A DNA stretch of 61,059 bases, taken from the NCBI GenBank assembly GCA_003254885.1, contig QANT01004738.1, positions 1 through 61,059 of the forward strand. Direction: 5' to 3'. A program made the position numbers and the translations under genes. Source of the stretch: Purshia tridentata. Lineage: Eukaryota; Streptophyta; Magnoliopsida; Rosales; Rosaceae. The stretch's first letter is position 1. Each line of letters begins with the position of its first letter. Positions 22,639 through 34,895 of this stretch are shown one piece after another. The notes under the pieces are model-generated. The model did not search any database. It was not told the origin of the DNA and worked only from the letters and a program-made list of their open reading frames with translations.

Positions 22639-23256
22639 TGAGTTTTTCTTTGTTTTGTGATTGCGGTTTGTGATGGTTGGGTTGCATCTTTCTCGGCTTT
22701 GGGCCACTCTCTTTGTTTGTTGGTGTGACTGACCTGCTGGGGTGCTTGGGCTTTGTTTGCAATATCGGTAATCATTTGGGCTTCTTCAATTGAATCAAGT
22801 TTAGTATATATAATTTCATTACTCGAGGATTAAATCTCATATTGATATTCTTTCAAAGAAAAACTCATAATAGTTTTCTATTATGTCAGAGTAAATTGTG
22901 GCAGATTCCATGCAAATTTGAATTTAGACTGTATAGCATTCCATTCCTCCACAATTAAGAAGGATTTGAAAGATCTCAAATAAGCTCTTCAAGTATTTTA
23001 AACACACCTTCGGGCACAAGAATTTGATTCATTCACTGTTTATTCTCGTAATTTTACAACGGATTTTTTTTTTTTTGGGGTGTTCAAAAATGTTAGTTTC
23101 ATACCTAAATTGTAATGACCATTATATAGTCTACTCAGGCGGTTAAAACTCAACGTATAAAGTCATCTATTTTCTGAAAACAAATCTCTCTCATGGGTAG
23201 GAATGTAGAAGGTTTGCACAGACATGCTAATGAATGGTAGTATGGTTGCCATATTA

Positions 23257-23429
23257 GAGAGCAGATTTGGTACCAGGCCTGGTACCCGTTTTGGTACCAA
23301 ATTTTTAATCTTACCCATTGAAAATGAGAGAAGAAAGAGGAAACAAAAAGGAAAGAAGTGAGAGAGAATAGTTAAGATTAAATATCTGATACAAAAACGA
23401 GTACCAAGTCTGATAGGGAATCTGCTCTC
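23257..23429. mobile_element. foldback MITE with GAGAGCAGATT termini
   Basis: The left end GAGAGCAGATTTGGTACC and the reverse complement of the right end GAGAGCAGATTCCC form the termini. Inner matches include TTGGTAC, CGTTTT and TTTAATCTTA. GCCAT occurs close to both outer ends and may be a remnant of a target duplication. A perfect palindrome GGTACCAGGCCTGGTACC lies near the left end. Confidence 0.7.
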
Positions 23430-23649
23430 GCCATGAGAGTACTATAATTACATCACGAAAAACAAAAGAAAAGAAAAAACTTAGAAAAGGCTTGAACACG
23501 TACAATGGAGAACACTCTTATTAAAGTTGATCAAGATTGCTGCAACAATTCTTTTTTCTTTTTGTTTTTTTAAGGGTTGCAACATTATTTATCTAACTAC
23601 CAAAACTTCGATATAATCATATTTAGGGTTGCAAAACACTAATCATTAA

Positions 23650-23958
23650 TCACTTGTTTGACTTGTCATCCTTCTCTTTGTTGTCACCGTGGTCATTACC
23701 ATCAACGTTGCCTCCTTGCATTATCTTCATTGAATAATGATCATCTTTATAATCTGGAAATTGCACCTGGTTGGACTCAATAGCCTCTAAATCCATCAAC
23801 AGCTCTGTGAAGTGTGATTTTATTTGATCAATGGATTTTGTAGGAAGCATAGAAGAAATTGTCTCCCATTCCCCTTTTAAAATGTATTCATAGTATGTGG
23901 CTATGGCATTCTCGAAGGTTTTATCTTCTTCCCTACTCCATTCACTAGTTCCTGCCAT
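23650..23958 (-). CDS. RADIALIS/SRM1-like single SANT-MYB protein, 102 aa
   Basis: A single frame of 102 residues with one SANT/MYB repeat at about 5-58. The regularly spaced aromatics are Trp7, Trp31 and Phe50 (Tyr is usual at the last position in RADIALIS). SREEDKTFENAIA and the block after the third helix, AIESNQVQFPDY, are typical of RADIALIS-like proteins and of the first SANT repeat of DIVARICATA/SRM1 factors. RADIALIS proteins are small competitors that bind DIVARICATA partners without the second DNA-binding repeat. The 102-aa length fits that class, while the wording of the SANT core (WETISSMLPTKSIDQIKSH) is closer to SRM1/MYBS. The tail is acidic and Asn/Lys-rich. A TATAAA lies 87-92 bases before the ATG. 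I infer a nuclear regulator by competition; no second MYB repeat is encoded nearby. Confidence 0.8.
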   Translation of the reverse strand: MAGTSEWSREEDKTFENAIATYYEYILKGEWETISSMLPTKSIDQIKSHFTELLMDLEAIESNQVQFPDYKDDHYSMKIMQGGNVDGNDHGDNKEKDDKSNK

Positions 23959-24044
23959 GGCTACTTGTTACTTAAAACAAGTGCACGATCAAGGAATGGC
24001 TGGGAATCAAAACCTATCAATGGAGGAGGTACACTTAAGGGTGA

Positions 24045-24050
24045 TTTATA
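24045..24050 (-). promoter_or_regulatory. TATA box of the SANT-MYB gene
   Basis: On the minus strand the sequence reads CCTATAAATC, a good TATA box, about 90 bases upstream of the ATG at 23958. This would place transcription start roughly 60 bases before the start codon. Confidence 0.6.
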
Positions 24051-25040
24051 GGAAAGGTTTTGCTTAATTGTAGCAATCACGGTAGGTCTAGCTGCAAAAG
24101 TATTCATTTGATTTCACAATATTTTGACTGGTTACAATAAGCTAGGAAAGTATATTTTGTACTTAGATTTTCTGTATTGACACCGTGATCATGATCAAAA
24201 CGATATCAAATTAAACATTTAGTGCTTGGAATTCATTATGGAATTCCAAATTAAATAAAGACTTTTTTTTTTTTAATTAAGAATTATCATCTTCATCTAT
24301 GAAATGGAGGAACAGTAATCAATAATTAAATAAAAACTTGAAAATTTAAAATAATACGAATAAATAAAGATTAAAATAATATAGTTCTAATCATAATTAC
24401 AAAATCAATATAGAAAATATAAGTAGAAGATTTGGAATCATCCATTTTTGGATTAAAATAAGTAAGAATATTGCAACGATTATGTTTATGCATTTATTGT
24501 ATGTGACAATTCTATATAATTAGTGGCAAACCGTTCCATTAACAATTTAATATTTACAATAAAACTAAATAAAGTAAAATTCAGATTTAATTTCTTAAAT
24601 CTAAGATTTTATGTATAAATCTAAAATTCATACATACAATCTCTATAAGACGATACAAACAAGGAGATATAAGTTTGGCTGGAGAGAGTAATATAGTATT
24701 TAGCATGTTTTATGAAATAGCATGGTGAAATCAATAAATATATATAACCGAGCTTTCAAGCTAGACAACAACCGAACCCATTTTATAGCTCTCCCTATCA
24801 AACGGTTCACAATTGGCCACACAAATGTGGGTGACTTGTTTATGCACTGTTCTTCTACCAATTAGTGAGAAAAATTTCTAACATACAAAATATTCAAAGC
24901 ATTTGAGTCGGGCTTTCTATCATCAGTGAGCAGTGTGTGTTATTGACAAGCACTGGCATACTGCGGATTTTCAGCTTCTCAGGAGCCAGCCTACAGGTCA
25001 CAGTTAGCTTCTCTTCCTTGAGGATGATCAAATTTGTGAA
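24051..25040. other. gene-free intergenic stretch
   Basis: AT-rich sequence between the SANT-MYB promoter and the 3' end of the GTPase gene. I see no gene or defined repeat in it. Confidence 0.45.
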
Positions 25041-25046
25041 TTTATT
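25041..25046 (-). terminator. candidate polyadenylation signal of the GTPase gene
   Basis: AATAAA on the minus strand, about 55 bases after the TGA stop at 25101. Confidence 0.4.
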
Positions 25047-25100
25047 TGTAACTTTTACCACAAGCAACCGCCAATATTTTTTTAATTTGACATTGATTTC

Positions 25101-28100
25101 TCAAGTAACAACTTCAAGATTTTCTTGGTTGCTTTCTTGACCTTGAATCCGGGTCATCTGAGAATTCAGCAACTCATGCACTCTACTCTTCAACTGCATG
25201 CAAACACGTTTACATGAAATTAGAGGAAGTAAATATTGATTTAATTTAGTAAGAAACTAAATACAAGAAGTTCATTGATGAAGCATGGCACATTATTATG
25301 GAATACAAGAGACGGGGGGCACTTAGTTTCACAAGGTGAGCCTCAGGCTTCTGAAATTTCAATTTTTGTTTTTAAAAATATATGCAATACGTGAAGAAAT
25401 GAGAGAGAGAGAGAGAGAGAGATTATTTGACTATACACAGTGCTGAAGAGAAATAAGAAAAGGAGGAGGGAAACATGGGGTGGTTTTATTGAAAGATGAG
25501 CGTAATTAATGGAAAACACAATCTTCCCTTGACAGATTAATGGAAGGGTTTATCATTTCTTCAGTGTCGTGTAAAGGGCCATTGCCTTGTAGAACAATAA
25601 ACAAAGGCGCAAGACAACCACATTGTGAGTTTAACTGATAACTTCAACACCAATAGAAGACCATAGAAAATTGATAGTCCTTTTTGTAAAATGCAACAAG
25701 ACATTCAAAGTCTTGCATGTCCAATAAATTTATGGAGAGTAAGATTATGATATAAAGATTACCTCAGTAAGCCCTACATCATTTTTCACTGACACATGAA
25801 TAGCTCCATCAGGTCCCCTTTGCCTGTACCTTGCCAACTTAAGATCAGTATCATCACGATTATCAGTAGCAAATAGCACTGGAGACTGTTGCAACAGATC
25901 GCATTTGGACACAACATCAAGCCACAGATGGTCACCAAACCTCTCCTTTATTTCTTTGTATATGACAAACTGCACGACCATTAAAAAAATGAAGTTAAAC
26001 ATATTGGAAAGGAAGAGCAACGAGCATTTCAGTGAAATGGAGCATTTTCTAAAGAGGTGAATTACAAAGAGAGAAATTATAGCAATTCTCTCTGAAATGA
26101 AAAAAAATGTTGGATTCATTATACCTGATCAGAAGGTGAGGTCCCACATTCTCCAGAGAGGTCATGGACATACAGTACTGCGGTTGGTAGATGTGAAAGG
26201 ACAGCAAGTGTCAATTTTTCCAAATTATTTCTGTCGTCTGCAGTACAAAAAAGTTGCAATGACAACCAATAGAGCAACAAGGAAACATAAACACTAACCA
26301 CAACCACAGTCAATCTGAAAGCTAAAAACTAAGCATAACATATCGTTGATCATAAGCGGTCAAGTAGCTGAAGAAAAAATAGAATTGGGTGGTTCATCAA
26401 TTTGGCCTTATGCCAAATAATTAGCTAAATCATAATACCAACTTAAAATTAGAGTGCTCCAAAGCAGCATATAACTGAAAATACTAAAATAATTACTTTA
26501 CTCCTGGGTAGGAAATGTTTACATAAAGATGGTCCACTTTCTTTTTACTATTCCCAGTTACAAAAGCAGGTTATTACCTTAGAATTTTAAAGGCCAAAAC
26601 ACGCCTCATCATGGATCTATCACCAGAATGAGGAAACCGTAGTGTTAGGCTAAAAAATAAGCTAGACTTATATCTTTTGAATTTTAGAAAAACAAAGTTG
26701 ATTCGACCCTCTTCTGGTAGGCTAAATAAAGGCAATCTGATTCTTTGTCAAACACATCTTATGGTTTCATCCTTTCAGGAAACAATAACATAAGCACTCC
26801 CCAACAGAAGCCATGGTCATACATAAGTCATAACAATTAATTTGACAATCTGCTAATTTCTTGTGTTGTAATAATGGTACTGTCAACCAACTAGATTAAC
26901 TTTTGGCATTTAATACTGACGTTACATATACTGGATTTCTGAGTACAACAAATTAAACATAAGCACTCTAAAATACAGAAAATCAACTGCCAGTGGCTTA
27001 CCATCACATCTTTTCAGCAGACCAGGAGTGTCTGTCACCTGCAGTCAATTCTAAATATATATAACTAAAATTTAAGAGATAAAATTCAAAACATATATTG
27101 CATTCACAATATTAGAGAAATTGACTAACCTGAAAAGTCTGTTGGTCTAACATAATATGACCCATTAATATTCCTCTTGTTGTGAAAGGGTAGTTGCAGA
27201 TCTAAATTGAAAGAGAGAGGGAAAAAAAAGAGATGAAAATAACAATTGATAGTAATACTGAAGAACAAATCTTTCATCCTGTCACAAAAATAAAATTATA
27301 AACTTCCATACATCAATGGATGCTCAACCCATTCAAAAATGGATTATTCCTATCCAATCACAAATACCATAAGTTGCATGTAGGAGTTGCTAACAAACTC
27401 TAGCCATTATTCTTATCCGAACTTCCCTGCTACCAAGCAAATATCTCAAAAGCTGAACCCAACCACCTTAGTAACACCAAAATGAAAATACATTGAACCC
27501 TACAATTCTCAAGCTAAGCGAAAATACAATAGCATTCAACACCCACCAAGAAAACCACTGCTCTATATTAAACACACTCCACCTAAAAATAATAATACAA
27601 TTCTTATCCTCTTCAAAAGAAGGTAAATAAATTTAAGTTATTAGTCTCCATTATAGTTTCTACCATGTCAAAGCTCTAAATATATTAGGCCAGAATTCTT
27701 TAATCATAGATCTTATGTAACTATGGTAGCTCCGGCATTTCATGAGCTGAAGCCCATTCAGGGATGCTATGAGTATTAATATATTACACGGACAGCTTAA
27801 TTATTTTCAACTGATCACTATGAAAGTTTTATCAAGGAAAATATTTTATTTTAGCATTTTTCTCTTTTTCTGCCACTCCACCTTTGGCACTTTAATCAAA
27901 GCACATGCTAGATCTATCTATTCAAATATCTTGATATCTAATGCAAATTTTTGTGTTGTGCATCTCTTTTACTATTTTTATTCATTCATTTTGGATATCA
28001 ATGCTTTGGACAAACCAACATTGGGACATTTGAAAAATCCTTTTGGAAAGACTAAAATACATGCCGACTCCAAGTAAAACATTTAAGGCTCCTAATTGCT

Positions 28101-31100
28101 AAACATAACAAGCTCCGCCATTCATTCAACTTGTCTCATTAACACCTTTAATTAACTGTATTATTCTTCAAAAAAAAAAAGAAAAAAAAAGCACATCATA
28201 TTTTAGTGAAATTGTGCTTACCTCAGGCTTTCCTGTAGAGAGTAAGCGGACCAAAGAGGACTTCCCAACATTAGGAGCTCCAACAAGACAAAGTGTTGGT
28301 GTTTCCAGTTCAACTACTGGCATTGCTCGCAAAGTCTGCAAATACAACAAATTAAAAAAGATTGCCTTCCACAAAATACTACTCAATTATGACTCAGCTA
28401 ACCAGAGTTATACAAATCTAGCATTATAATTCGTTTAAATAATTAAGCTCATAGGTTCTAATGCCATCTGAAATAGACAAGGATCCATAGGAAAACATTT
28501 ATAGTTTATTGAACAAAAATCAACCAAGCAGTATGAAAACTTAGCCAACTCAAAATGATACAAAATTGAGGGTACTAATAGCAGATTTAAAGCAATTCCT
28601 AAAACTGCATGACAGACAGATTATCCATCAGAAATTCTTATTTGAGTAGGTGTAAATCGCATTTAAGATATAAAGAATTAATTTCTTTAAACCCAAGAAG
28701 GGAAAGAAGTTAGTTTTCACTATAGTACAGCAAATCAATTTTTGCTTCCGCAGTGTCTAAAAATAAAGGCAAATTTCACAATGCACATACATACTTGCCT
28801 GACCTAAATTCTCGTTGAATAACATAGCACTAGTTGTAAAAGATCAGATGCACAGACAGACACATACATAAGAAATATCACATATATAAATATGTATATA
28901 AGAAATGCAGAAATGGTATGCATATGTGTGTTGAAACAACTAAATAATTACCAAAAAATCATGTATTTACTTCCTTTGAACTCCAATTTCAGAAGGCAAG
29001 ATACCTTGGCTATGTGTAGCAAATCATCAACATATTTTCCTTCATGATTAAATGTCTCTTCAACTTTCTTTATACCCTGTAGGTAAAACCGCACCAGCGT
29101 AAATATCTCCACAGATGGAAATGATTTTTCCTTTTTAACTAAAGATAAGAAATGACCTCACTCAGTCTTGTCTCTGCTTCCTTCTTCGACAATGACTGCC
29201 ACAATTAATATGAATGCTTTGTTAAAATCTTGTCTTCTAAAATCAATAAAATACATTACTTCCAAATTCAAAGTGTTTTTTTTTTTTTTTTTTTTAAATT
29301 AATATGAATGCTTTGTTAAAATCTTGTCTTCCAAAATCAATAAAATACATTACTTCCAAATTCAAAGTGTTTTTTTTTTCTATTGGAACTTCAAAGTGAA
29401 TGTTAGATATCATATAGATTGGAAGAGTAAAATGTGTAAAAGTAATCACAAAATGAAGTGTTTCTGATAAGAGAAGACACAAGTCTCATAAAGATTATAC
29501 ATCACAAATAGATAAGAAAATTTCCAGGATGCTAAGCAATCAACAGACATGGAAGAATGTATGAACGGAAAACAAATTATTGGAAACTAGATTATGTATT
29601 ACAATGGGTATTGCCAACTTGATGGAAGGAACTGTAAATAATTAAAACCAGCTTGGTGTATTTGAGAAAGCTTAAAGAGCATTTAATTTTCCAGAGTAGA
29701 ATGGCACAGGGAATCAACAAATTTTTGGTAGCAATTTTGATGCCCTTTGAATGAAGTTTTTCAGGGATTTAGTGCATCCCATGTACTGCAATACTCTTCT
29801 TACAATTCGACATGATGAGTGCCACAATTAACTGAAATAAAGAAAACTTCATGTAATTGCCATCCTCTCAAAAACAACCAAACTTCCCTTCTAATCTTGG
29901 TACTTTATGGCAATCAACATTGTATATGACTGTAGTAATCTTGAAGAGCCAACTTTCCTCAGGCATAAAATTCATGCCTACTTTCAGCTTGGGTTCCTAG
30001 AAGTTAAAACTTGTATATAGGTAAAACAAAAAATGGTAAACTTTGTATAGCAAAAGAAGGCATTCAAGGAGGGTACCTTCTGTTTGTGTGTGTGTAAGAG
30101 AGAGAGAGATAGAGAGATCCGAAATTAGTCTGTGATGCGGAGTGTGTGGGACACAAAGGAGAAGCCTTATACAAGGGCTAATAAAAAATTCAACTAACTT
30201 TCATCATTAAATACCACTTAAGAAGTGTCCTAAAAAAATAAAGAACAAGCTGCCAACTAGAAGTCTAGAAGTACATCATATGCAATCATGGCAAAGGTCA
30301 TAAATTGCCATACTGAAAGCTTGAAGCAGGGAATGTACCATAAAGCTTAAAAAACCAAGATTTCAACCTTAGCACAAAGAGATGCATGTTCCTTTCCAAC
30401 AGACACAACCTTCTTCCTCAGAGCATCCACCTTTCCCAGCACCTGTAAATATGTAATCATCGTATTATAGAAGTGTTTTTAAGTATGAGCAGTTGAAAAG
30501 GGTCTAAAAGACTAGACCTGTCTGCATTTTTTAGAGTCACAAAATACTAAATTATATACATCAGTCATAATGTAGAAATAATCAGGAAACTAATTTGAGA
30601 GCCAGATGTCGGAACTTCATTCCAAAGACAATATACATCTTTTGCATTTTAGTATGGAAGGAAACATCAAAATACCAATCTAACTCATATTTTTTGTACA
30701 GCATACAAGCATATGGCTTTTTTTGTTTTTCATAAAGAAACACAAGCATACAAGCACATTTTATGACTAATTATTTCAGTAAACTTTTTATTATTATAAC
30801 ATCCTTGATTTATTCTGAATGGAAATTGGCCATGATTTGCTCAGGATGTACCTCTTCATAATTTCCATCCCCAAGAGTTAATTCAATTAGAGATCGCTCA
30901 TAAGGATGTATAAATTTTTTATTTGGAAAATTCTCCGAATAAGTCCTCAAGGGAACTGCCAGTTCCTGAAGATGGAAACAGAAGGCTAGTGTGTCATATT
31001 TGAACAGTCTATTCATATAAAAACAGTAAAGTAGAAACGAAATTGTGCATAGAATAATATGACAAACTTAAGTTAAGAACAAACTTTCATCAATGCATCA

Positions 31101-33401
31101 AGTTGCTTTGCACCTCTATTTCTTTCTCGCTTCGCAATATTGGCAATGCCTAAAACATAAACAAATTATACATCAAGGATAACAGCAGGTTCTGTTAACC
31201 AATTCCATCTAATTCGAGTCTAATGTAGTTCTTTCAACATCGATCTAAAACACATTCTCGTAAGAAGTACCCTTTGTTGGTGAAATCCTCTTAGCCTTTC
31301 GTAGTGCCGAATGCAGAATGTCAACAGATGGCATCACCATGGGTAGCTTTTGAAATGCACCAACACCTTCGAGTTTTTCTTGTGATTTGTCCTAGAATTA
31401 TAAAATTGGGACCATAATAGCCATCATTATTTTTTTATTAGTTTAGTCTCAAAATCTTAATGAAAAAAAATTGCAAAAACTATGATAACAAAACAAAATT
31501 AGACCAATGAGGAAAAATTGAATAAAGCTTAAAAGTTAAAACTTATTAAGACATGAGAGAACAATGCCCTTTAAGTAACAAAAATTATAACAATGCAATA
31601 ATATAAATGGCATGAAGATCCAATGGTTTCAAACATGCTCAAGTTGTAATGGTCAATTTCACCAAAGTTTAATGCCATTTGAATGCACCAAATAGTCAGA
31701 AATGAACATCATTTCACAGCATACAACTATTACAAATGAAAAATGATTTTTCAACCTTGATGAATGATTGAGCTAAACACCCTTAAACCATAAATTCTAT
31801 ACATGTACTATATATCTGTATACATGATATATGGTACATGATACTTCCCCTGTTAGCAGGCCAAACAATATGAATTTGTCAACTACATCGATAATTTCCT
31901 GATAAAGAACTTGCCCTCGATGATTTCCTGCAACCTACCTTATGAGATGCACACCTTGGAAAGTCAACCATTCTCCCCACTCCAATAATCCCTATTCTGC
32001 CAGCGGTTACAAAATCCCAAAGATTTTGTCACCAAACCTTTGTTTAGCGTGGTTATTGATCTAAACCCAAATCTTTCTCTGACTGCTCCAGAAGGACCTA
32101 CCTTTATTGCAGTCAGTCATTTATTCTAAAATCCTGCATCCCACATAAGTTTTCTCCATGCCCTAATACTTATTCATAAGGTCTCTCCTACCTCTCTCAC
32201 TTTTTATCATTCAACAGGAAAATGACAGTAATAGAAATAATAAGGAATGAAATTCATTCGTAATTTTAAAGAAAACATAAACATACAGTTGCATATATGA
32301 ACACAACATGAAACTGACAAAATAAAGATTATACAATGTAAAACCTTTGCTTCCTCTTTCTTTTTTCTTTTCAGGACAAGATTTTTCTTTCATATCATTT
32401 TCTTGATTTACTTCACTCGAAATTTAGTATATCCTGATGTTGAATTAAATATATGTCCTCGAAAGCAAATAAATACCAATACCAAGAGAAATACCTTAGG
32501 TTTGCTTTCTTGTTTAATTTGGGCTGAAGGTACATAGCTTCCATTGACAACTTCGTATGTGGTAGTTTGTATGTCCTTACAGAAGCACAGGAATGGATAA
32601 GTTCTAGCACTAGGTATCAAGTATGGGCCTGCATTAGGAGGGAAATTATTTGCAATTGGCAGAAGTCATTTAAGTTAAAACTGAATATGGTAATCACACA
32701 CCAAATGCAAGTAAACTACTCAAAATGGTCAGGAATGGGTATTGACAATGAGGAAACAATAAACTTAACATAGCAATCCAATAATTAAAATAACTTTTCC
32801 AATACTCTTAGTTTATTCAGGTGATTCTCCCTTCTCCTTTTCCTTTTCTTTTCCTAATTGGGTAATCCATGTTCTTGAAACAAGTACAATATGACAAGCA
32901 AAATTCTGGATTTTTCTATTATTTCCGCAACCTTACAGCTACCAAACAGATTATTTTATTTTTCTCAGTAACAAAACAAAGATGAAAAGTGAGGAGGGTG
33001 GAACTCAGACTGGTGCAAAACAGAGAGTTTTGAAGTAGTGTTTGAGACTCCAATGGAAATGAGCTTGTCAACTTCAAAAGATAGGAAAGAAAATAAAATA
33101 AAATAAAATAAAATAAAGATAACAACAAAAACATTAACTGGCAACAAGTAATTAACAGCACAAATCAAAATGCAATTTATAGGCTAAAGTAGAACTAACC
33201 CACACAAAAATCTGGGATTTACCTATAGAAAAAAGAGAGACACAGACGCACAGTGAGAAAAAGTGAGAGAGAAAAGGAAGGACGGAGTGAGTGAGAGAGA
33301 GAGAGAGAATGAGGTAAACCTTTGGAAAATTTAGAGGTTGTGAGTAGTAATCTGTTTGGAGGACAGTGCCACAATTGGAAGAAACTACAAGCCCTGTTCA
33401 T
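25101..33401 (-). CDS. PDE318: NOG1-like chloroplast GTPase (PDE318 type), 15 exons, 459 aa
   Basis: Joined exons: 33320-33401, 32495-32628, 32345-32386, 31271-31391, 31085-31149, 30852-30965, 30368-30442, 29157-29195, 29005-29076, 28222-28335, 27130-27201, 27002-27038, 26125-26237, 25763-25969, 25101-25193 (1380 nt, all GT-AG). The protein follows NOG1: an N-terminal helical NOG1 domain (about 90-248), then the G domain with G1 GAPNVGKSS (267-275), the TTR switch (293-295), G3 DTPG (313-316), AVLYVHDLSGECG and G4 SKCD (381-384). G4 has Ser in place of the usual Asn. NOG1 GTPases act in large ribosomal subunit assembly. The Ser/Thr/Arg-rich start, without early acidic residues, fits a plastid transit peptide, and the family member PDE318 in Arabidopsis is linked to pigment defects. 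Exon 3 (42 nt) is the weakest part. Assignment to PDE318, as against nucleolar NOG1, rests on the leader and on the short C-terminus without the long NOG1 tail. Confidence 0.88.
29203..29378. repeat. 94-bp tandem duplication inside intron 7 of the GTPase gene
   Basis: Two direct copies start AATTAATATGAATGCTTTG (29203 and 29297) and share CTTGTCTTC, AAAATACATTACTTCC and ATTCAAAGTGTTTTT. They lie only a few bases from the acceptor of the 39-nt exon 8. The T-run between the copies differs in length. Confidence 0.9.
33085..33115. repeat. (AAAAT)n microsatellite in intron 1
   Basis: AAAATAAAATAAAATAAAAT in the first intron of the GTPase gene. Confidence 0.85.
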
Positions 33402-34895
33402 CCTTTCTCTCTCTCTCCAGCTTCTGAACAAGTTTGTCTTAACTTAGAACCTCAAACAATGGCGAAGTGAAAGAGGTTTTGAGGTTTATCGAGTTCTTTT
33501 TTCTTTCGTTCTTTTTTTCCGCGAGGTTTATCGAGTTTACTGTCAAAGACTAAAACATTGCTTCTTTTGTTTTTCGGTCGAAGAGATTGCTCCTATTAAT
33601 TTTATTATTGAGTATTAATTAAGGAATTAAATTGCAAAAAATTATTCAAAAATTTCTATTTTTTTTAAATTTCGAAATATTACTAAATTAAAATTATTTA
33701 AATTTTGTTAAAAATTTCAATTATTTTAATCTTACTTTTAAACGAAATCAAAATTCTTTCAAAATTTTCATATTTTTTAACTTTCAAAATTTAAAATTTA
33801 ATTACTTTTTATTAACCACCCAAAAAAAGGGGCCAAAATACTCAGGAAATTTGTGATAGGTTTTTCTTTGATCAAAGTAAATTGATTATAAAATCTTTGG
33901 AATTAGCCTAAGTATTGGCAGTAGATAGAATAAGAATTAAAATTAAATTAAATTCACAGTTCCATTTCTTTCAATATAATACAGAAAAATAAAGAAATGT
34001 TGATAGGTAGATCTGGTAAAATTTAGAGTTTTTTTAAAAGTCCAAAAGCATAAATAAATTGATTGGTCGGCCCACAAGTAGTGATAATAAATTGCTTGAC
34101 ATTTTAATGAGTCGAACTAGCGGCATAAACATATAGAGTTTTTTTTAAAAGTCCAAAAGCATAAATAAATTGATTGGTCGGGCCACAAGTAGTGATAATA
34201 AATTGCTCGACATTTTAATGAGTCGAACTAGCGGCATAAACATTGAGCACTTGACTTCTAAAACTTTTTAACAATTTTAAATAAGTGACAGAAACTATCG
34301 TTAATTGCAATTATAAAATTATATAGAAATGTGTTTTTCAATTTTTGTTACATATGCATTTGAAAATTAAAATATACCAATACAAATACACAAAAACACA
34401 AATTATTTAAAATCACATTCACTCAAATTTTGTGAGTTAACTTTGACCTTTTTAACATTAAACAAATTAAGTGGATTACTTAATTAAGATAAAATTTAAA
34501 GTAGACTAATCAATCATTTATAAATCTTATTTGTAATAATCATCAACAATCCATAGTGTATCCAATATTTTGGGAAATCTAGAATAATCATGGTAGAATT
34601 TAAAGAGTGACTAATAAGTAATAAATCATTTAATCACTCACGCCATTTCGAGTTTAGAAAATTCGAACGAGTAACAATTAGCATATCAAACACTGTCACT
34701 CTCTTTCATGTCAGAAACTAACAAACAAGGTGTGCAGACAACCCCAATACTAAATGATACAGGGGAGATCAGCATTGCCAAAAGAGCCATTCAATTTGGA
34801 TGCAAGAGAGAGAAAAGGACCTCGTGCGAGATAATATTCGCATTAATATTCACAAACCCATTTTTGTCCCTCACATTTCTCACATTCCATAGACT
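33402..34895. other. divergent intergenic region between the GTPase and SGPP genes
   Basis: About 1.5 kb between two divergently transcribed genes. It must hold the 5' leaders and promoters of both. It is AT-rich and contains a 110-bp tandem duplication. I found no strong TATA box for either gene, which is common for housekeeping genes. Confidence 0.5.
34021..34243. repeat. 110-bp tandem duplication between divergent promoters
   Basis: Copy 1 (34021-34130) and copy 2 (34131-34243) share TTTAAAAGTCCAAAAGC, ATTGATTGGTCGG, CACAAGTAGTGATAATAAATT and GAGTCGAACTAGCGGC with only two or three differences. Confidence 0.92.

Noticed and set aside
24228..24252. Palindrome around GGAATTCATTATGGAATTCC as an operator site
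   Set aside because: A short isolated AT-rich palindrome with no gene start nearby; expected by chance in such sequence.
33219..33431. Start of the GTPase gene upstream of 33401
   Set aside because: The longer frame starts at a TTG. The first ATG in the frame is at 33399-33401.
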